A stretch of DNA of 9,747 nt from BS750m-G57 sp964392945 (GCA_964392945.1 CAYMSH010000240.1:1-9747); one strand, 5' to 3'. Shown: positions 1 through 7,438, counted from the first letter of the stretch. Notes: generated by a model from the sequence alone, not told the origin. Translations and numbers: made by a program.

Positions 1-176
1 CTGGTCGTCACCACAACGTTAGGCAGACGCCCCGCTTCGAAGATCGGCTGGATGTCGAATCTCGCCGGACCCCGAAACGGCTCGAGGGGACCTTCTTGCA
101 GCATCCGGTCAGCGGCCGACGACAGTTCTGCGACCCAGCAGATTGAAATAGCCATCGCGATACTCGATAGTCTCAT
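1..176 (-). CDS. Exported protein N-terminus, possibly BNR/sialidase-like (partial, runs off left edge)
   Basis: Seen: an open frame of 58 codons from an ATG at 176 to the window edge, with no stop. The ATG is preceded by GGAG seven bases upstream (184-187), the best ribosome binding site nearby; an in-frame ATG at 212 has none. Residues 1-21 form a signal peptide: MRL, a hydrophobic stretch (IAMAISICWVA), and a likely cleavage at SSA|AD. The mature part ends FDIQPIFEAGRLPNVVVTT. Known: exported BNR-repeat/exo-sialidase-like proteins often begin with a short strand followed by 'xxPxVVVTxxGTVLA', which this resembles. Inference: a secreted glycan hydrolase in one transcription unit with the sialate O-acetylesterase, whose stop lies 58 bases upstream. 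The match is short, so the family is tentative, although the presence of a gene start is well supported. Confidence 0.6.
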   Translation of the reverse strand, partial: MRLSSIAMAISICWVAELSSAADRMLQEGPLEPFRGPARFDIQPIFEAGRLPNVVVTT

Positions 177-183
177 ACCATTT

Positions 184-187
184 CTCC
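184..187 (-). promoter_or_regulatory. Ribosome binding site GGAG of the partial exported protein
   Basis: GGAG on the minus strand, seven bases before the ATG at 176. It decides this start over the in-frame ATG at 212, which has no purine-rich sequence upstream. Starting here also leaves a compact, ordinary signal peptide. Confidence 0.55.
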
Positions 188-234
188 AAACCGGCGGCTG
201 TTGTCTTTCCATATGGACTTGAACTCGTAAACTC

Positions 235-2490
235 TCATTTCTTCGACGCGGCTCCGGTTTTCAGCCTGGGCAAACCTTTCTGGAACGAGTTGGCGGGCAA
301 GCCTTCCTTGTTCATCAAATTGGACCGGGCCGTCTCGTGCCAGGCGAAGCGAACGTGGGCCGGGTTCTTGATCGACGCGGCGCTGACAACGAGCGTGTCG
401 CCGTCTATCCTGGCGTTGGCTCCTATGAACTTTCCGTCGGCTCCGGCCAGTTCGAACCCGTTAATCGGATGGGAATCGCGCGAGGCCAAGCCGCCGCCGA
501 TGTGATCGAACCATACCCGCACCTTGTCTCTTTCCTTCTTCGCTGCGCGGAAAGTCGGCCCGGAATAAACGAGATTCTTTTCGCTGTACGTTCCGTGTCT
601 GGCCAGCAGAGCCAGACGCCGGCCCACTGGCGCCTTCTTGCGGGGATGGATGTTCGTGATGTCGCTGACATCGGTGATCACGGCCATTGCGGTGTTCGGG
701 ATTGTCGCGGCGGCCGCGGTCTGGGCGGCCCAAAGCTCGGGAAGCTGATACGCCGCATCGCCCTTGTAGTTGAATGAGGCCAACTGCACGAAGTAGAACG
801 GAAACAGTCCAACGCCCCACTGTTTTCGCCAGTCGGCGATCAGCGTTTTCATCTTGCCGGTGTACCGCCCGCCGTCTCGCACATTGGCCTCGCCCTGGTA
901 CCAGATCACGCCTTTGATCGGCAGTCTCGTGTAGGGATGCACTCGGGAGTTGTAAAGCGTTTTCGACCCCGCCGGCCGCATGGCGCTGGCCCACGGTTCA
1001 ATGCTGGACCCGCCCTGGCTGGATTGGATGAGCCCGATTGGGATTTTCACCGCTGCTTGCAGGTCCTTCCCAAAGTGATACGCGACGGCGGAGAACTGCT
1101 GGACAGCTTTCGGGCCGGCCGCCTTCCAATCGGCCGGTGAGTCAAGATCCTTCCACGGAGTCATCGCGCCGGTCTCCGGCGTCTTGACCAAACGCAAATT
1201 CGGATTGCCCGCGGCTTTGATATCCCCGACCGCAGTGTCGGTATAGTTCATCGGCCAAGACATATTCGACTGGCCCGAGCAGAACCAGACGTCGCCGACG
1301 AGCACGTTCTTCAGCACGAGTGTGCGGGGCCCGCTGGTGACAGTCATGCGGATCGGCCCGTTCTTTGAAACCTTAAGCGCCGGCAGCTTAACCGACCAGG
1401 CGCCGTCGGGGCCCGCGATCGTTTTGGCCGATTCGCCGCTGCTCATCTTCACACGCACCGGAGTCTTGGCTACAGCCTTGCCGAACACCGAAAACGTCGC
1501 ATCACGCTGCAGCACCATGTCGTCGTCAAACAGATTGCCCAGCGTCAGGTATCCGTTGACCGGGACAGTAAGCGTCCGGGTCTCGGAGCTTCCGCGGCCG
1601 TCGGAGATCTTCACGATCAGCTTATTGTCCCCGGCGTCGGCGAATGTAGGCGTGCCTTTCATGGCGCCGTCAGGCTTAATATCCAGCCATTTCGGACCGC
1701 TGATCTTCGTGAATGTCAGCTTATCGCCGTCTTTGTCCTCGGCGTAATTGGTCAGCGAATCTGTGTACTGCGTCGATTCGTTTACGCTTCTGAGTTTCAG
1801 GTCGTCGGGTGAACTGATGAATGTCACCGGCAGGTTATGCGTCCCGGCTGGTCCGGTTACCGATGCATTATCCAGATAGACGCCCTGGAAATACTGGCCC
1901 GCGCCGCGATTGTTTATGTTCAGGATGATTCGAGCGTAGGCGGTCCCAGCCGGCGCCGAAGCGGAGCCCTTGAGTCTGCTCCACTTCCGCGTATGGGCTT
2001 TGGCGTTGATGACCTCGGCGACTGTCGCGATCCCGCCGATCGGCTTGTCGGAGGCATTGATCCACTCGACCTGTATCCGCGCCTGCCAGCGACATTCGCG
2101 CGAGGCGAGATAATAATCGACTGCGAAGTTGTACTGTTTCCCGGCTGCGGCGCTGAATACCTGGTATACGTGGCACGCGCCCCAGCGATACCGCAACGCC
2201 TTGTTCCCCTTGCCGACCTGCCGAGTGCGACTCCCGTCTGTCAACCAGGCGTTCCATTCCCCGGCTCGCCAGAGTTGGCGGCGCCACCCTTTGGCGGCGA
2301 AGGACGACGCCTTGTAGTCCTGCGCCGTTCCGATCTCAAAATCACCGTTAACCAGCAGCTCGGTCGCAAACGCACCACCCGGAGCCGCCAGGAATACGCA
2401 TAACAACACCCAACGTAGAGTTATCTTTTTCAATTTCTGCTTCGCCTTACGCAAGTATTCGGCTCGGCCTGTGCGGCCTGTTTGACCCAT
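235..2490 (-). CDS. Sialate O-acetylesterase, exported, with carbohydrate-binding-like and Ig-like modules
   Basis: Predicted to remove O-acetyl esters from sialic acids or other acetylated sugars outside the cytoplasm. Residues 1-42 are a long signal peptide: a basic n-region (KAKQKLKK), the core WVLLCVFLAA, and cleavage near AFA|TEL. Residues 44-214 (LLVNGDFE to DNASVTGP) look like a CBM4/9-type jelly-roll. Residues 220-313 look like a putative-Ig/cadherin-like module (EDKDGDKLTF, GTPTFADAG). From 314 on is the SGNH-type SASA esterase: nucleophile Ser408 in GQSNM, the block SQGGSSIEPW (491-500), GVIWYQGE (527-534), and the catalytic-type His615 in NIHPRKK. The tail has the usual C-terminal sandwich (GGGLASR, AHVRFAW, GLPANSF). 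At 751 residues it is longer than the single-domain enzymes (about 500-650) because of the two N-terminal modules. The ATG at 2490 has no clear Shine-Dalgarno sequence. The true substrate could be acetylated plant or algal glycan rather than sialic acid. Confidence 0.93.
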   Translation of the reverse strand: MGQTGRTGRAEYLRKAKQKLKKITLRWVLLCVFLAAPGGAFATELLVNGDFEIGTAQDYKASSFAAKGWRRQLWRAGEWNAWLTDGSRTRQVGKGNKALRYRWGACHVYQVFSAAAGKQYNFAVDYYLASRECRWQARIQVEWINASDKPIGGIATVAEVINAKAHTRKWSRLKGSASAPAGTAYARIILNINNRGAGQYFQGVYLDNASVTGPAGTHNLPVTFISSPDDLKLRSVNESTQYTDSLTNYAEDKDGDKLTFTKISGPKWLDIKPDGAMKGTPTFADAGDNKLIVKISDGRGSSETRTLTVPVNGYLTLGNLFDDDMVLQRDATFSVFGKAVAKTPVRVKMSSGESAKTIAGPDGAWSVKLPALKVSKNGPIRMTVTSGPRTLVLKNVLVGDVWFCSGQSNMSWPMNYTDTAVGDIKAAGNPNLRLVKTPETGAMTPWKDLDSPADWKAAGPKAVQQFSAVAYHFGKDLQAAVKIPIGLIQSSQGGSSIEPWASAMRPAGSKTLYNSRVHPYTRLPIKGVIWYQGEANVRDGGRYTGKMKTLIADWRKQWGVGLFPFYFVQLASFNYKGDAAYQLPELWAAQTAAAATIPNTAMAVITDVSDITNIHPRKKAPVGRRLALLARHGTYSEKNLVYSGPTFRAAKKERDKVRVWFDHIGGGLASRDSHPINGFELAGADGKFIGANARIDGDTLVVSAASIKNPAHVRFAWHETARSNLMNKEGLPANSFQKGLPRLKTGAASKK
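2464..2481 (-). repeat. Short 9-bp tandem repeat in the start of the esterase gene
   Basis: Two adjacent nonamers, ACAGGCCGC and ACAGGCCGA on the minus strand, 8 of 9 identical, encode TGR-TGR at residues 4-9 of the esterase. They lie in the unusually long n-region of the signal peptide, where a small duplication would be tolerated. It may also mean that the first codons are not translated. Confidence 0.4.
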
Positions 2491-2604
2491 ACCGTAAAAC
2501 GTACCCTAAACAGCCCCGACGCTGCAACCATCTTGAACGAATGAGCAACCCTTCGGGACGGGGCCAACCGCTAACGGCAACAAAACTTCTGTATTCGATG
2601 GTCT

Positions 2605-2624
2605 GCTGGTATATAATAGCCAGC
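2605..2624. promoter_or_regulatory. Candidate operator: GCTGG-N10-CCAGC dyad around a TATAAT element
   Basis: GCTGG (2605-2609) and CCAGC (2620-2624) are perfect 5-base inverted arms separated by TATATAATAG. The spacer holds TATAAT (2612-2617) on the plus strand and TATTAT (2613-2618) on the minus strand, so it could serve as a -10 for both divergent genes. It sits about 100 bases before the LTxxQ-protein start and about 115 before the esterase start. A plus-strand TGG just before TATATA resembles an extended -10; no good -35 is seen on either strand. Inference: a promoter with a repressor-type site over its -10. No regulator gene is in the window. Confidence 0.4.
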
Positions 2625-2721
2625 CTTGAGGCATTGCTGAAACAGAACTCTTTGTCTCAGTCCCGTCGCCCTGCGAGGCCGGCGTCGGGGCCATTGAAAT
2701 CGCCTCGATGTGAGTTTCGTC

Positions 2722-3492
2722 ATGAACATGAAATTGTGGATCATCTTCGGCATACTCGCCTCTATCGCTCTTGTGCCGATCGCCGAGGGCGCCAGAAAAA
2801 AGACCACCAGCAAGAAAGACGGTCTTTTCGACAGGGACGAGAAGGACATGGACAAGAAAGAACTCGCCGAACGCGATTTCCAGAGGTTGCGGGACGCCGG
2901 GCTGGGGATCGAACTGCCCGAAGAGAGCCCGTCGCTGACTGACGACATGGAAGGGCTCGACGAACTGGTGACCCTTACCGATGTGCAGAAAAAGAAATTC
3001 ACCGAGTTGCGAACGGCTCGGGACAAGATCCTGGCCAATTGGGACAAAGTCAATCGCAAGAAGTTCCAGCTTATGCAAGCCGGACTGGAAAAACTCACCT
3101 CGCGCAGGGACATGAGGAAATGCAAGGCGATCGTACCCAAACTTAGCTCCATGGCCAAAATGCGGGCGAACATCGTCACGTCGTACGAGCGGAAGTTCTT
3201 CGTCATGCTGACGCCGGTGCAGAGAGGCAAGTGGAACGCCCCGATCCTGGCCGAGGTGCTCGTCCAGGAATTCTCTTTCCTTGACCTGAGCGATGAGCAG
3301 AACGCCAAGATCAACACCGCCGCCGGCACCCAGGCCAAACGCCTGGCCATTCCGCTGGGATCAGGCCCCCCGCCGGCGAAGCTCACCCAACCGATTATGA
3401 AGTACGTTTACACGCGGATCCTGACGCCAAAACAGCGTAAAGCGTACGCCATATCGAAGAGGCAGGAAGCCGCCGACAGAAAACGCGCATAG
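2722..3492 (+). CDS. Secreted LTxxQ-motif (Spy/CpxP-like) helical protein, function unknown
   Basis: A 256-residue protein from the ATG at 2722; an in-frame GTG at 2710 would add four residues (MSFV) and is less likely. Residues 1-24 are a signal peptide (KLWIIFGILASIALVPIA, cleavage near AEGA|RKK). The mature protein is highly charged and mainly helical: a Lys/Asp/Glu-rich N-terminal segment (25-60), then helices carrying four LTxxQ-like motifs, LTDVQ (85-89), LTPVQ (163-167), LSDEQ (189-193) and LTPKQ (234-238). Known: LTxxQ motifs mark the periplasmic Spy/CpxP chaperone and sensor family and many uncharacterised planctomycete proteins with helical repeats. Inference: a periplasmic protein that binds a partner or unfolded polypeptide. 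Length exceeds Spy (about 160 residues), consistent with a duplicated or divergent relative. It stands alone, divergent from the esterase and convergent with the kinase (25 bases apart). Confidence 0.8.
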   Translation: MNMKLWIIFGILASIALVPIAEGARKKTTSKKDGLFDRDEKDMDKKELAERDFQRLRDAGLGIELPEESPSLTDDMEGLDELVTLTDVQKKKFTELRTARDKILANWDKVNRKKFQLMQAGLEKLTSRRDMRKCKAIVPKLSSMAKMRANIVTSYERKFFVMLTPVQRGKWNAPILAEVLVQEFSFLDLSDEQNAKINTAAGTQAKRLAIPLGSGPPPAKLTQPIMKYVYTRILTPKQRKAYAISKRQEAADRKRA

Positions 3493-3517
3493 GAAACCGT
3501 CGGCTAATACGGCTCTG

Positions 3518-6439
3518 TTAATCTGAATCCCGCCGGATGTGCCGGGCTACGGCCTGGGCCAGTTCGGTGATCTGGAACGGTTTACTCAACAGGGCCAGGG
3601 CGCCTTGGTCCATGACTTGATTAACAGCCTCTGAATGGCTGAATCCCGACGAGACGATAACTCTCGCGTCGGCGTCGATTTCCTTCATGTTCGCCAGAGC
3701 ATCCTGTCCGTTCATTCTGGGCATGACCAGATCTAGAATCACAAGGTCGATCTCCTGGTGATTGGCCCTGTAGTAGTCCACACCGGCCGCTCCGTCACTG
3801 CATGTCGAAACCGTATACCCAAGATTCTGCAGAGACGCCTGGATGAACTTGCGAACGCTCTCTTCGTCGTCCACGAGAAGAATGCGGCCCGTTCCCCTGA
3901 TCGGTTCATTGTCGGCAAGGGGCTGTTCGACAACCGCCGCGCCGGTGTCGGCCAGGGGCAGCAGAATCGTGAATGTCGTGCCGCAGCCCGGTTCGCTGGC
4001 CACGTCAATGCCGCCGTCGTGGCTCCTGACGCATCCGTAGACGCCGGCCAGGCCCAGACCGGTCCCCTTGCCGACGTCTTTAGTGGTGAAAAACGGCTCA
4101 AAGATCCGTTCCCGGGTCTGTTCGTCCATACCGACTCCGGTATCGGTAATGCCTATTTCCAGGAAGTCGCCCGGGGTTAACTTCTGGGAGCGTTTGCCGC
4201 AATCGTCCCTGGTCAGAGTGATATTCCGCGTGATATAGGTCAGTGTTCCGCCCTTGCTCATGGCGTCTCGAGCGTTCACGCCGAGATTGAGCATTGCCGA
4301 GTGGAGTTGCGCAGCATCGCCCATGACGGTGCTCGGCGAAGCGTTCAGTTCCAGGCGGATCCCAATGCGCCTGTCGATAGTGTGAGTCAGCATGTGGGCT
4401 GTCTGGGTGATGATGTTGTGGATGTCGATCGGCTCCATCAGCCGCTTGCCTTTCCTGGCGAAAGCAAGCAGTTGACGCGTAAGTTCCGCGGCCCGATTGG
4501 AGCCCTTTATGATCTCTCCGGCAAGCGTCGCCGCTTCGCCGTCGGGAGGCATGTCGAGTTTCAGCAGTTCGGCGTTACCCTGTATGCTCGTCAGCAGATT
4601 GTTGAAATCGTGGGCGATCCCGCCGGCGAGTTGCCCGACGGCCTCCATCTTTTGGGCCTGTTGGAGTTGCCCTTCAATGCGTTCTTTCTCCGCCTCGGCG
4701 TGTTTTCGCTTCGTGATGTCGCGTTCGATGGAGATGATGCGAGGCGGGCCTTCTCCGACATCGAGAATCTTGGCTGAAACCTCAACGGGGAATACTGTCC
4801 CGTCTTTCTTCGTGTGTGTCGTCTCCAGCACGATCGCCTTGCCGGACATTAATACGTCCAGGACTTCTTGCGTGCGTTTGGCGTCCATGCTGCTGTCGAG
4901 GCTGTCGATGGACTTGCCGATGAACTCGTTGCGCGTGAATCCGTGTTTTTCGACGGCGGCCTGGTTTGCATCGATGATCACCAGAGAGTTCTCGCCGCTC
5001 AATTCGAACAGCAGGATGTAGTCTCCGGCCTGTTCGAACAGGGCCCTGAATCTGGTCTCGCTCTCCTCCAGTTCGCAATAGGCTTCTGTCAACCGATGTC
5101 CCATTTCAACAAACGATCTGCCCAGGAGACCGGTTTCATCCGGTCGCTGAGCTATTTCGCCGGCCTTGGCGACAGAAGCATCAGCGCGGTCTGACCACAG
5201 ACCGCTGTCTATGTCAAACTCTCTGATGGTCTGAGTCAGACGCCCCAGTGGAATTACCAGGTCACGCTTGAGGACGAACACGATGGCAAAGATTATGATC
5301 GCCAGGGAGGCAAGGCCCGCGGCGAGTATAAACCCGGCGTCCTGTATGGCCTGGCCCCTCAGGAGCGACTTGGGATAGACCGTAATAAAATACCAGTCAG
5401 GGCCCTGGATCCGCGTAATAGCCAGGAATTCATCACCGTGATCGATGACAAGAGGGAATGCCTTCGCCCCCAGTGCTTTCTCGTAAATGCTCTGCATGTG
5501 CTTGTTGCCGGCGTTATGAGCCGTCAACAGGCCCTTGCCGGCGATTATCTCATCGACCATGGCGGGATGAACGATAATCCGCCCGTCGGATTGCAGGATG
5601 ATGTTGTACGTGTCGGCAAGCGTCTCGTTGTGCGTCCGTTCGATCAGGTCGTTCAGCGGAAGATCACAGCCGACCAGGCCGACCTGTTTTCCATCAATAT
5701 CAAGCGGAGTTACGTTAGACACCATCCAGTTCTTGTCTTGAAGATCGTACAGCACGCCCGACCACCTCTGCTTGCGTTCGGGGTTCTTCTCAATTGTTGA
5801 AATGCTGAACCATTCCTCTTTGCGCCAGTCGACCTTGTCGTCTGCAATCAGTCCCCAGGGCGTTCCGGGCCAATAGTCCATCGCTATCTTCTCGGGGCTG
5901 GCGAAATAGAGATTGAGAAACGGTTTTCGCCATGCCGGACCATATTGACTGACCATGTCGCAGCCGACAGCCAACGCTTTGATCGTTTCCGGCGTGAGTT
6001 TCGCGTCAGCCCCTATCGCTATTGATATCCCGGCGTCGCGACGGCCCAGCCCCACGTCCTTACCGTCGTACAACTCGCGTTTCGATCGGTACGTGCCGTC
6101 GGCCGGGTTCTTTTCCATATGCTCATCGAACCAGGACTGGGCGTCGTTGTCACCAGTGCGATTGTAGCGATGGACGTACTCGGCCTGGAAGCGGGCCTGG
6201 TAGGCGCCTGACTCCAGGAACAGTGAGCTTTCCCGCAGGCCGCGTTCGTTGATGAATTTCAAGAGTTGCTGCCGCACCTGCTCTTCAGTCGACCCCATAG
6301 AATAAAAGTAACCGGCGGTGCACATGCCGATAGTGACAATAGCGATCAGGACCGCCAGACGACGGGCGACGATCCTGGCAAGCGATCGCTTCACCTCTGG
6401 AAGCGATCGAGCCGACTCGTGGGCCGATATGTCAGCCAT
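3518..6439 (-). CDS. Membrane hybrid sensor histidine kinase (Cache-HAMP-PAS-HisKA-HATPase-REC)
   Basis: Autophosphorylates in response to an extracytoplasmic ligand and passes the phosphate to its own receiver domain. Numbering is from the ATG at 6439 (973 residues), chosen because GGGAG lies five bases upstream; an in-frame TTG at 6451 would add four residues. TM1 is about 28-46; an extracytoplasmic double-Cache-type sensor spans about 50-360 (WPGTPWG, NWMVSNVTPLDIDGKQVGLVG, DWYFITVYPKS); TM2 is 369-390. A HAMP domain follows (about 391-452; VIPL and DETGLLGRSF), then PAS/PAC (about 460-580; DANQAAVEKHGFTRNEFIG, KKDGTVFPVEVSA, ISIERDIT). The HisKA phospho-acceptor is His610 in GGIAHDFNNLL. 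The ATPase has the N box (LNLGVNARDA, Asn722), DTGVGMD, FEPFFTTK and GKGTGLGLA. The receiver has the DD pair, Asp903 in ILDLVMP, Ser930/931 and Lys953 in SKPF. All key residues are present. No DNA-binding output domain and no neighbouring response regulator. Confidence 0.95.
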   Translation of the reverse strand: MADISAHESARSLPEVKRSLARIVARRLAVLIAIVTIGMCTAGYFYSMGSTEEQVRQQLLKFINERGLRESSLFLESGAYQARFQAEYVHRYNRTGDNDAQSWFDEHMEKNPADGTYRSKRELYDGKDVGLGRRDAGISIAIGADAKLTPETIKALAVGCDMVSQYGPAWRKPFLNLYFASPEKIAMDYWPGTPWGLIADDKVDWRKEEWFSISTIEKNPERKQRWSGVLYDLQDKNWMVSNVTPLDIDGKQVGLVGCDLPLNDLIERTHNETLADTYNIILQSDGRIIVHPAMVDEIIAGKGLLTAHNAGNKHMQSIYEKALGAKAFPLVIDHGDEFLAITRIQGPDWYFITVYPKSLLRGQAIQDAGFILAAGLASLAIIIFAIVFVLKRDLVIPLGRLTQTIREFDIDSGLWSDRADASVAKAGEIAQRPDETGLLGRSFVEMGHRLTEAYCELEESETRFRALFEQAGDYILLFELSGENSLVIIDANQAAVEKHGFTRNEFIGKSIDSLDSSMDAKRTQEVLDVLMSGKAIVLETTHTKKDGTVFPVEVSAKILDVGEGPPRIISIERDITKRKHAEAEKERIEGQLQQAQKMEAVGQLAGGIAHDFNNLLTSIQGNAELLKLDMPPDGEAATLAGEIIKGSNRAAELTRQLLAFARKGKRLMEPIDIHNIITQTAHMLTHTIDRRIGIRLELNASPSTVMGDAAQLHSAMLNLGVNARDAMSKGGTLTYITRNITLTRDDCGKRSQKLTPGDFLEIGITDTGVGMDEQTRERIFEPFFTTKDVGKGTGLGLAGVYGCVRSHDGGIDVASEPGCGTTFTILLPLADTGAAVVEQPLADNEPIRGTGRILLVDDEESVRKFIQASLQNLGYTVSTCSDGAAGVDYYRANHQEIDLVILDLVMPRMNGQDALANMKEIDADARVIVSSGFSHSEAVNQVMDQGALALLSKPFQITELAQAVARHIRRDSD

Positions 6440-6444
6440 GAGGA

Positions 6445-6449
6445 CTCCC
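6445..6449 (-). promoter_or_regulatory. Ribosome binding site GGGAG of the hybrid kinase
   Basis: GGGAG on the minus strand, five bases before the ATG at 6439. It favours this start over the TTG at 6451, which overlaps the region just upstream of the site. Confidence 0.6.
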
Positions 6450-6508
6450 AAACCCGCTGAACGGCAATCTCCCGGACAATACCGCCCGGCGACGCCAGCG
6501 ACGTCTTC

Positions 6509-7219
6509 TTATATGGTATTATTATACGATCTATAGAACTTGATGACTTCGTCGAGCGATCTGTTCGGCATCTGTCCGTGAATTCCCGGGAAACTGACGT
6601 TGGGTATTTTGAGAAGGAACGAAGATATCTCACCGGGACTATTAACTTCTCCTTCCGATGCTATGAGCAATGTGTCACTGTCGAGCAGATTGCGGATATT
6701 CTCCGTTTTCAATCGGTTGGGCAATGTTGGATCGATCAACGCAAGCCCGGCCACACGGTCCAGAAGTTCGGGATGCTGCTCCAGGAACTCGACCATGATT
6801 TTCCCGCCCATGGAAAAGCCGATAAAACCCAGTTTTCTGCCAACGTCTATGTCGGCCACAACACGCTCGAGTTGATAATGGAACGACTCTCCCTCAATGT
6901 CCGGACCGAAACAGTTGGGGTTAATGGCTATCAGCCCAATTTCATTAGCCGCAAATTCGCGGAAATACGACTCCATGCTGGTTTCGCTGACTCGCGATTG
7001 CCGCAACAGAGTGTACGACCAGATTCCCGCCTGTTCAGGATATCCCAGAGCAGCGATAACAATAAGTTCTTTGTCAAACGCTCCGGGTGTAATCAGATTC
7101 CAGTACTCCTTACCGACTCGCTGATCGGTATATACCTTCTTTTGAGCTACCTCCGCGGCCACAATATCGGCCACGATTCGGTCTACTGCTTCCCGTAATT
7201 GCGTTTCGTCTTCCAACAT
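6509..7219 (-). CDS. Alpha/beta hydrolase (dienelactone hydrolase-like), cytoplasmic
   Basis: A 236-residue protein from the ATG at 7219 (numbering from here). The fold is shown by the strand ELIVIAALGYP (51-61), the nucleophile elbow GFIGFSMGG with Ser136, the strand GLALIDP (158-164), LLIASEGE (184-191) and the C-terminal His214 in FPGIHGQMP. The acidic member of the triad is unclear; Asp163 or Glu189/191 are candidates. There is no signal peptide or membrane segment. The frame stays open upstream to a TTG at 7348, but a near-consensus promoter (7295-7324) lies inside that extension, so transcripts would start near 7288 and the longer forms could not be made from it; AGGAAG precedes the ATG at 7219. 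GC counted by hand is about 50% over 6541-7140, below that of its neighbours. It could be a carboxylesterase, lactonase or related enzyme; no substrate can be assigned. Confidence 0.8.
   Translation of the reverse strand: MLEDETQLREAVDRIVADIVAAEVAQKKVYTDQRVGKEYWNLITPGAFDKELIVIAALGYPEQAGIWSYTLLRQSRVSETSMESYFREFAANEIGLIAINPNCFGPDIEGESFHYQLERVVADIDVGRKLGFIGFSMGGKIMVEFLEQHPELLDRVAGLALIDPTLPNRLKTENIRNLLDSDTLLIASEGEVNSPGEISSFLLKIPNVSFPGIHGQMPNRSLDEVIKFYRSYNNTI
6521..6526 (-). promoter_or_regulatory. Candidate -10 (TATAAT) for the hybrid kinase
   Basis: A perfect TATAAT on the minus strand lies in the last codons of the alpha/beta hydrolase, about 80 bases before the kinase start. The hexamer 17 bases upstream (AAGTCA) is a poor -35. 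The kinase could therefore have its own activator-dependent promoter as well as read-through from the hydrolase gene on the same strand, whose stop is 69 bases before the kinase ATG. Confidence 0.4.
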
Positions 7220-7294
7220 AAGCTTGTTCTTCCTGTTTTCCTGTATTCCCGTTTTGCCTGGGAACATGCCGCAGAACAACCGTAAGTCATAGCG

Positions 7295-7324
7295 TTTATA
7301 CGTTACTTTCATCATAGCTGTCAA
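7295..7324 (-). promoter_or_regulatory. Sigma70-type promoter of the alpha/beta hydrolase
   Basis: On the minus strand, TTGACA (7319-7324) and TATAAA (7295-7300) are separated by 18 bases, so the -35 is perfect and the -10 matches five of six. Predicted transcription start is near 7288, about 70 bases before the ATG at 7219. This is the best promoter in the window and it sets the upper limit for the coding start. Confidence 0.65.
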
Positions 7325-7383
7325 TTCGCGATTCGGGCTTGCGGACAATCCTTACGGCGCCAGCCGCGTGCGAGACAAACTGT

Positions 7384-7413
7384 TTGACGAGCACTGGTCA
7401 GCTCTGCTAGCAT
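7384..7413 (+). promoter_or_regulatory. Candidate promoter of the isochorismatase-family gene
   Basis: TTGACG (7384-7389) and TAGCAT (7408-7413) are separated by 18 bases. The predicted start near 7420 would give a leader of about 19 bases with the AGGAG site (7421-7425) at its very 5' end. It lies about 60 bases from the divergent hydrolase promoter, so the two may share regulation. Confidence 0.45.
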
Positions 7414-7425
7414 TCGTAGCAGGAG
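7402..7425. promoter_or_regulatory. Imperfect inverted repeat over the -10 and ribosome binding site of the isochorismatase-family gene
   Basis: CTC-TGCTA (7402-7409) pairs with TAGCA-g-GAG (7417-7425): eight pairs with one bulged G and a seven-base centre. It covers the -10 TAGCAT and AGGAG. As DNA it could be an operator; as RNA it could hide the ribosome binding site only if transcription starts upstream of 7402. Confidence 0.3.
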
Positions 7426-7438
7426 AACAGCAAACACC

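Noticed and set aside
1837..2403. Open frame of 188 codons on the plus strand
   Set aside because: It is antisense to the carbohydrate-binding-like part of the esterase, whose protein sequence is clearly conserved; the antisense product shows no family motif or ribosome binding site.
2506..3386. Minus-strand frames of 190 and 271 codons overlapping the LTxxQ-protein gene
   Set aside because: They oppose a gene with a clear signal peptide and repeated motifs; their own sequences are Ser/Leu/Phe-rich shadows without a domain.
3497..3512. Hairpin CCGT-N8-ACGG between the convergent LTxxQ-protein and kinase genes
   Set aside because: Only four pairs, no T-tract; too weak to call a terminator.
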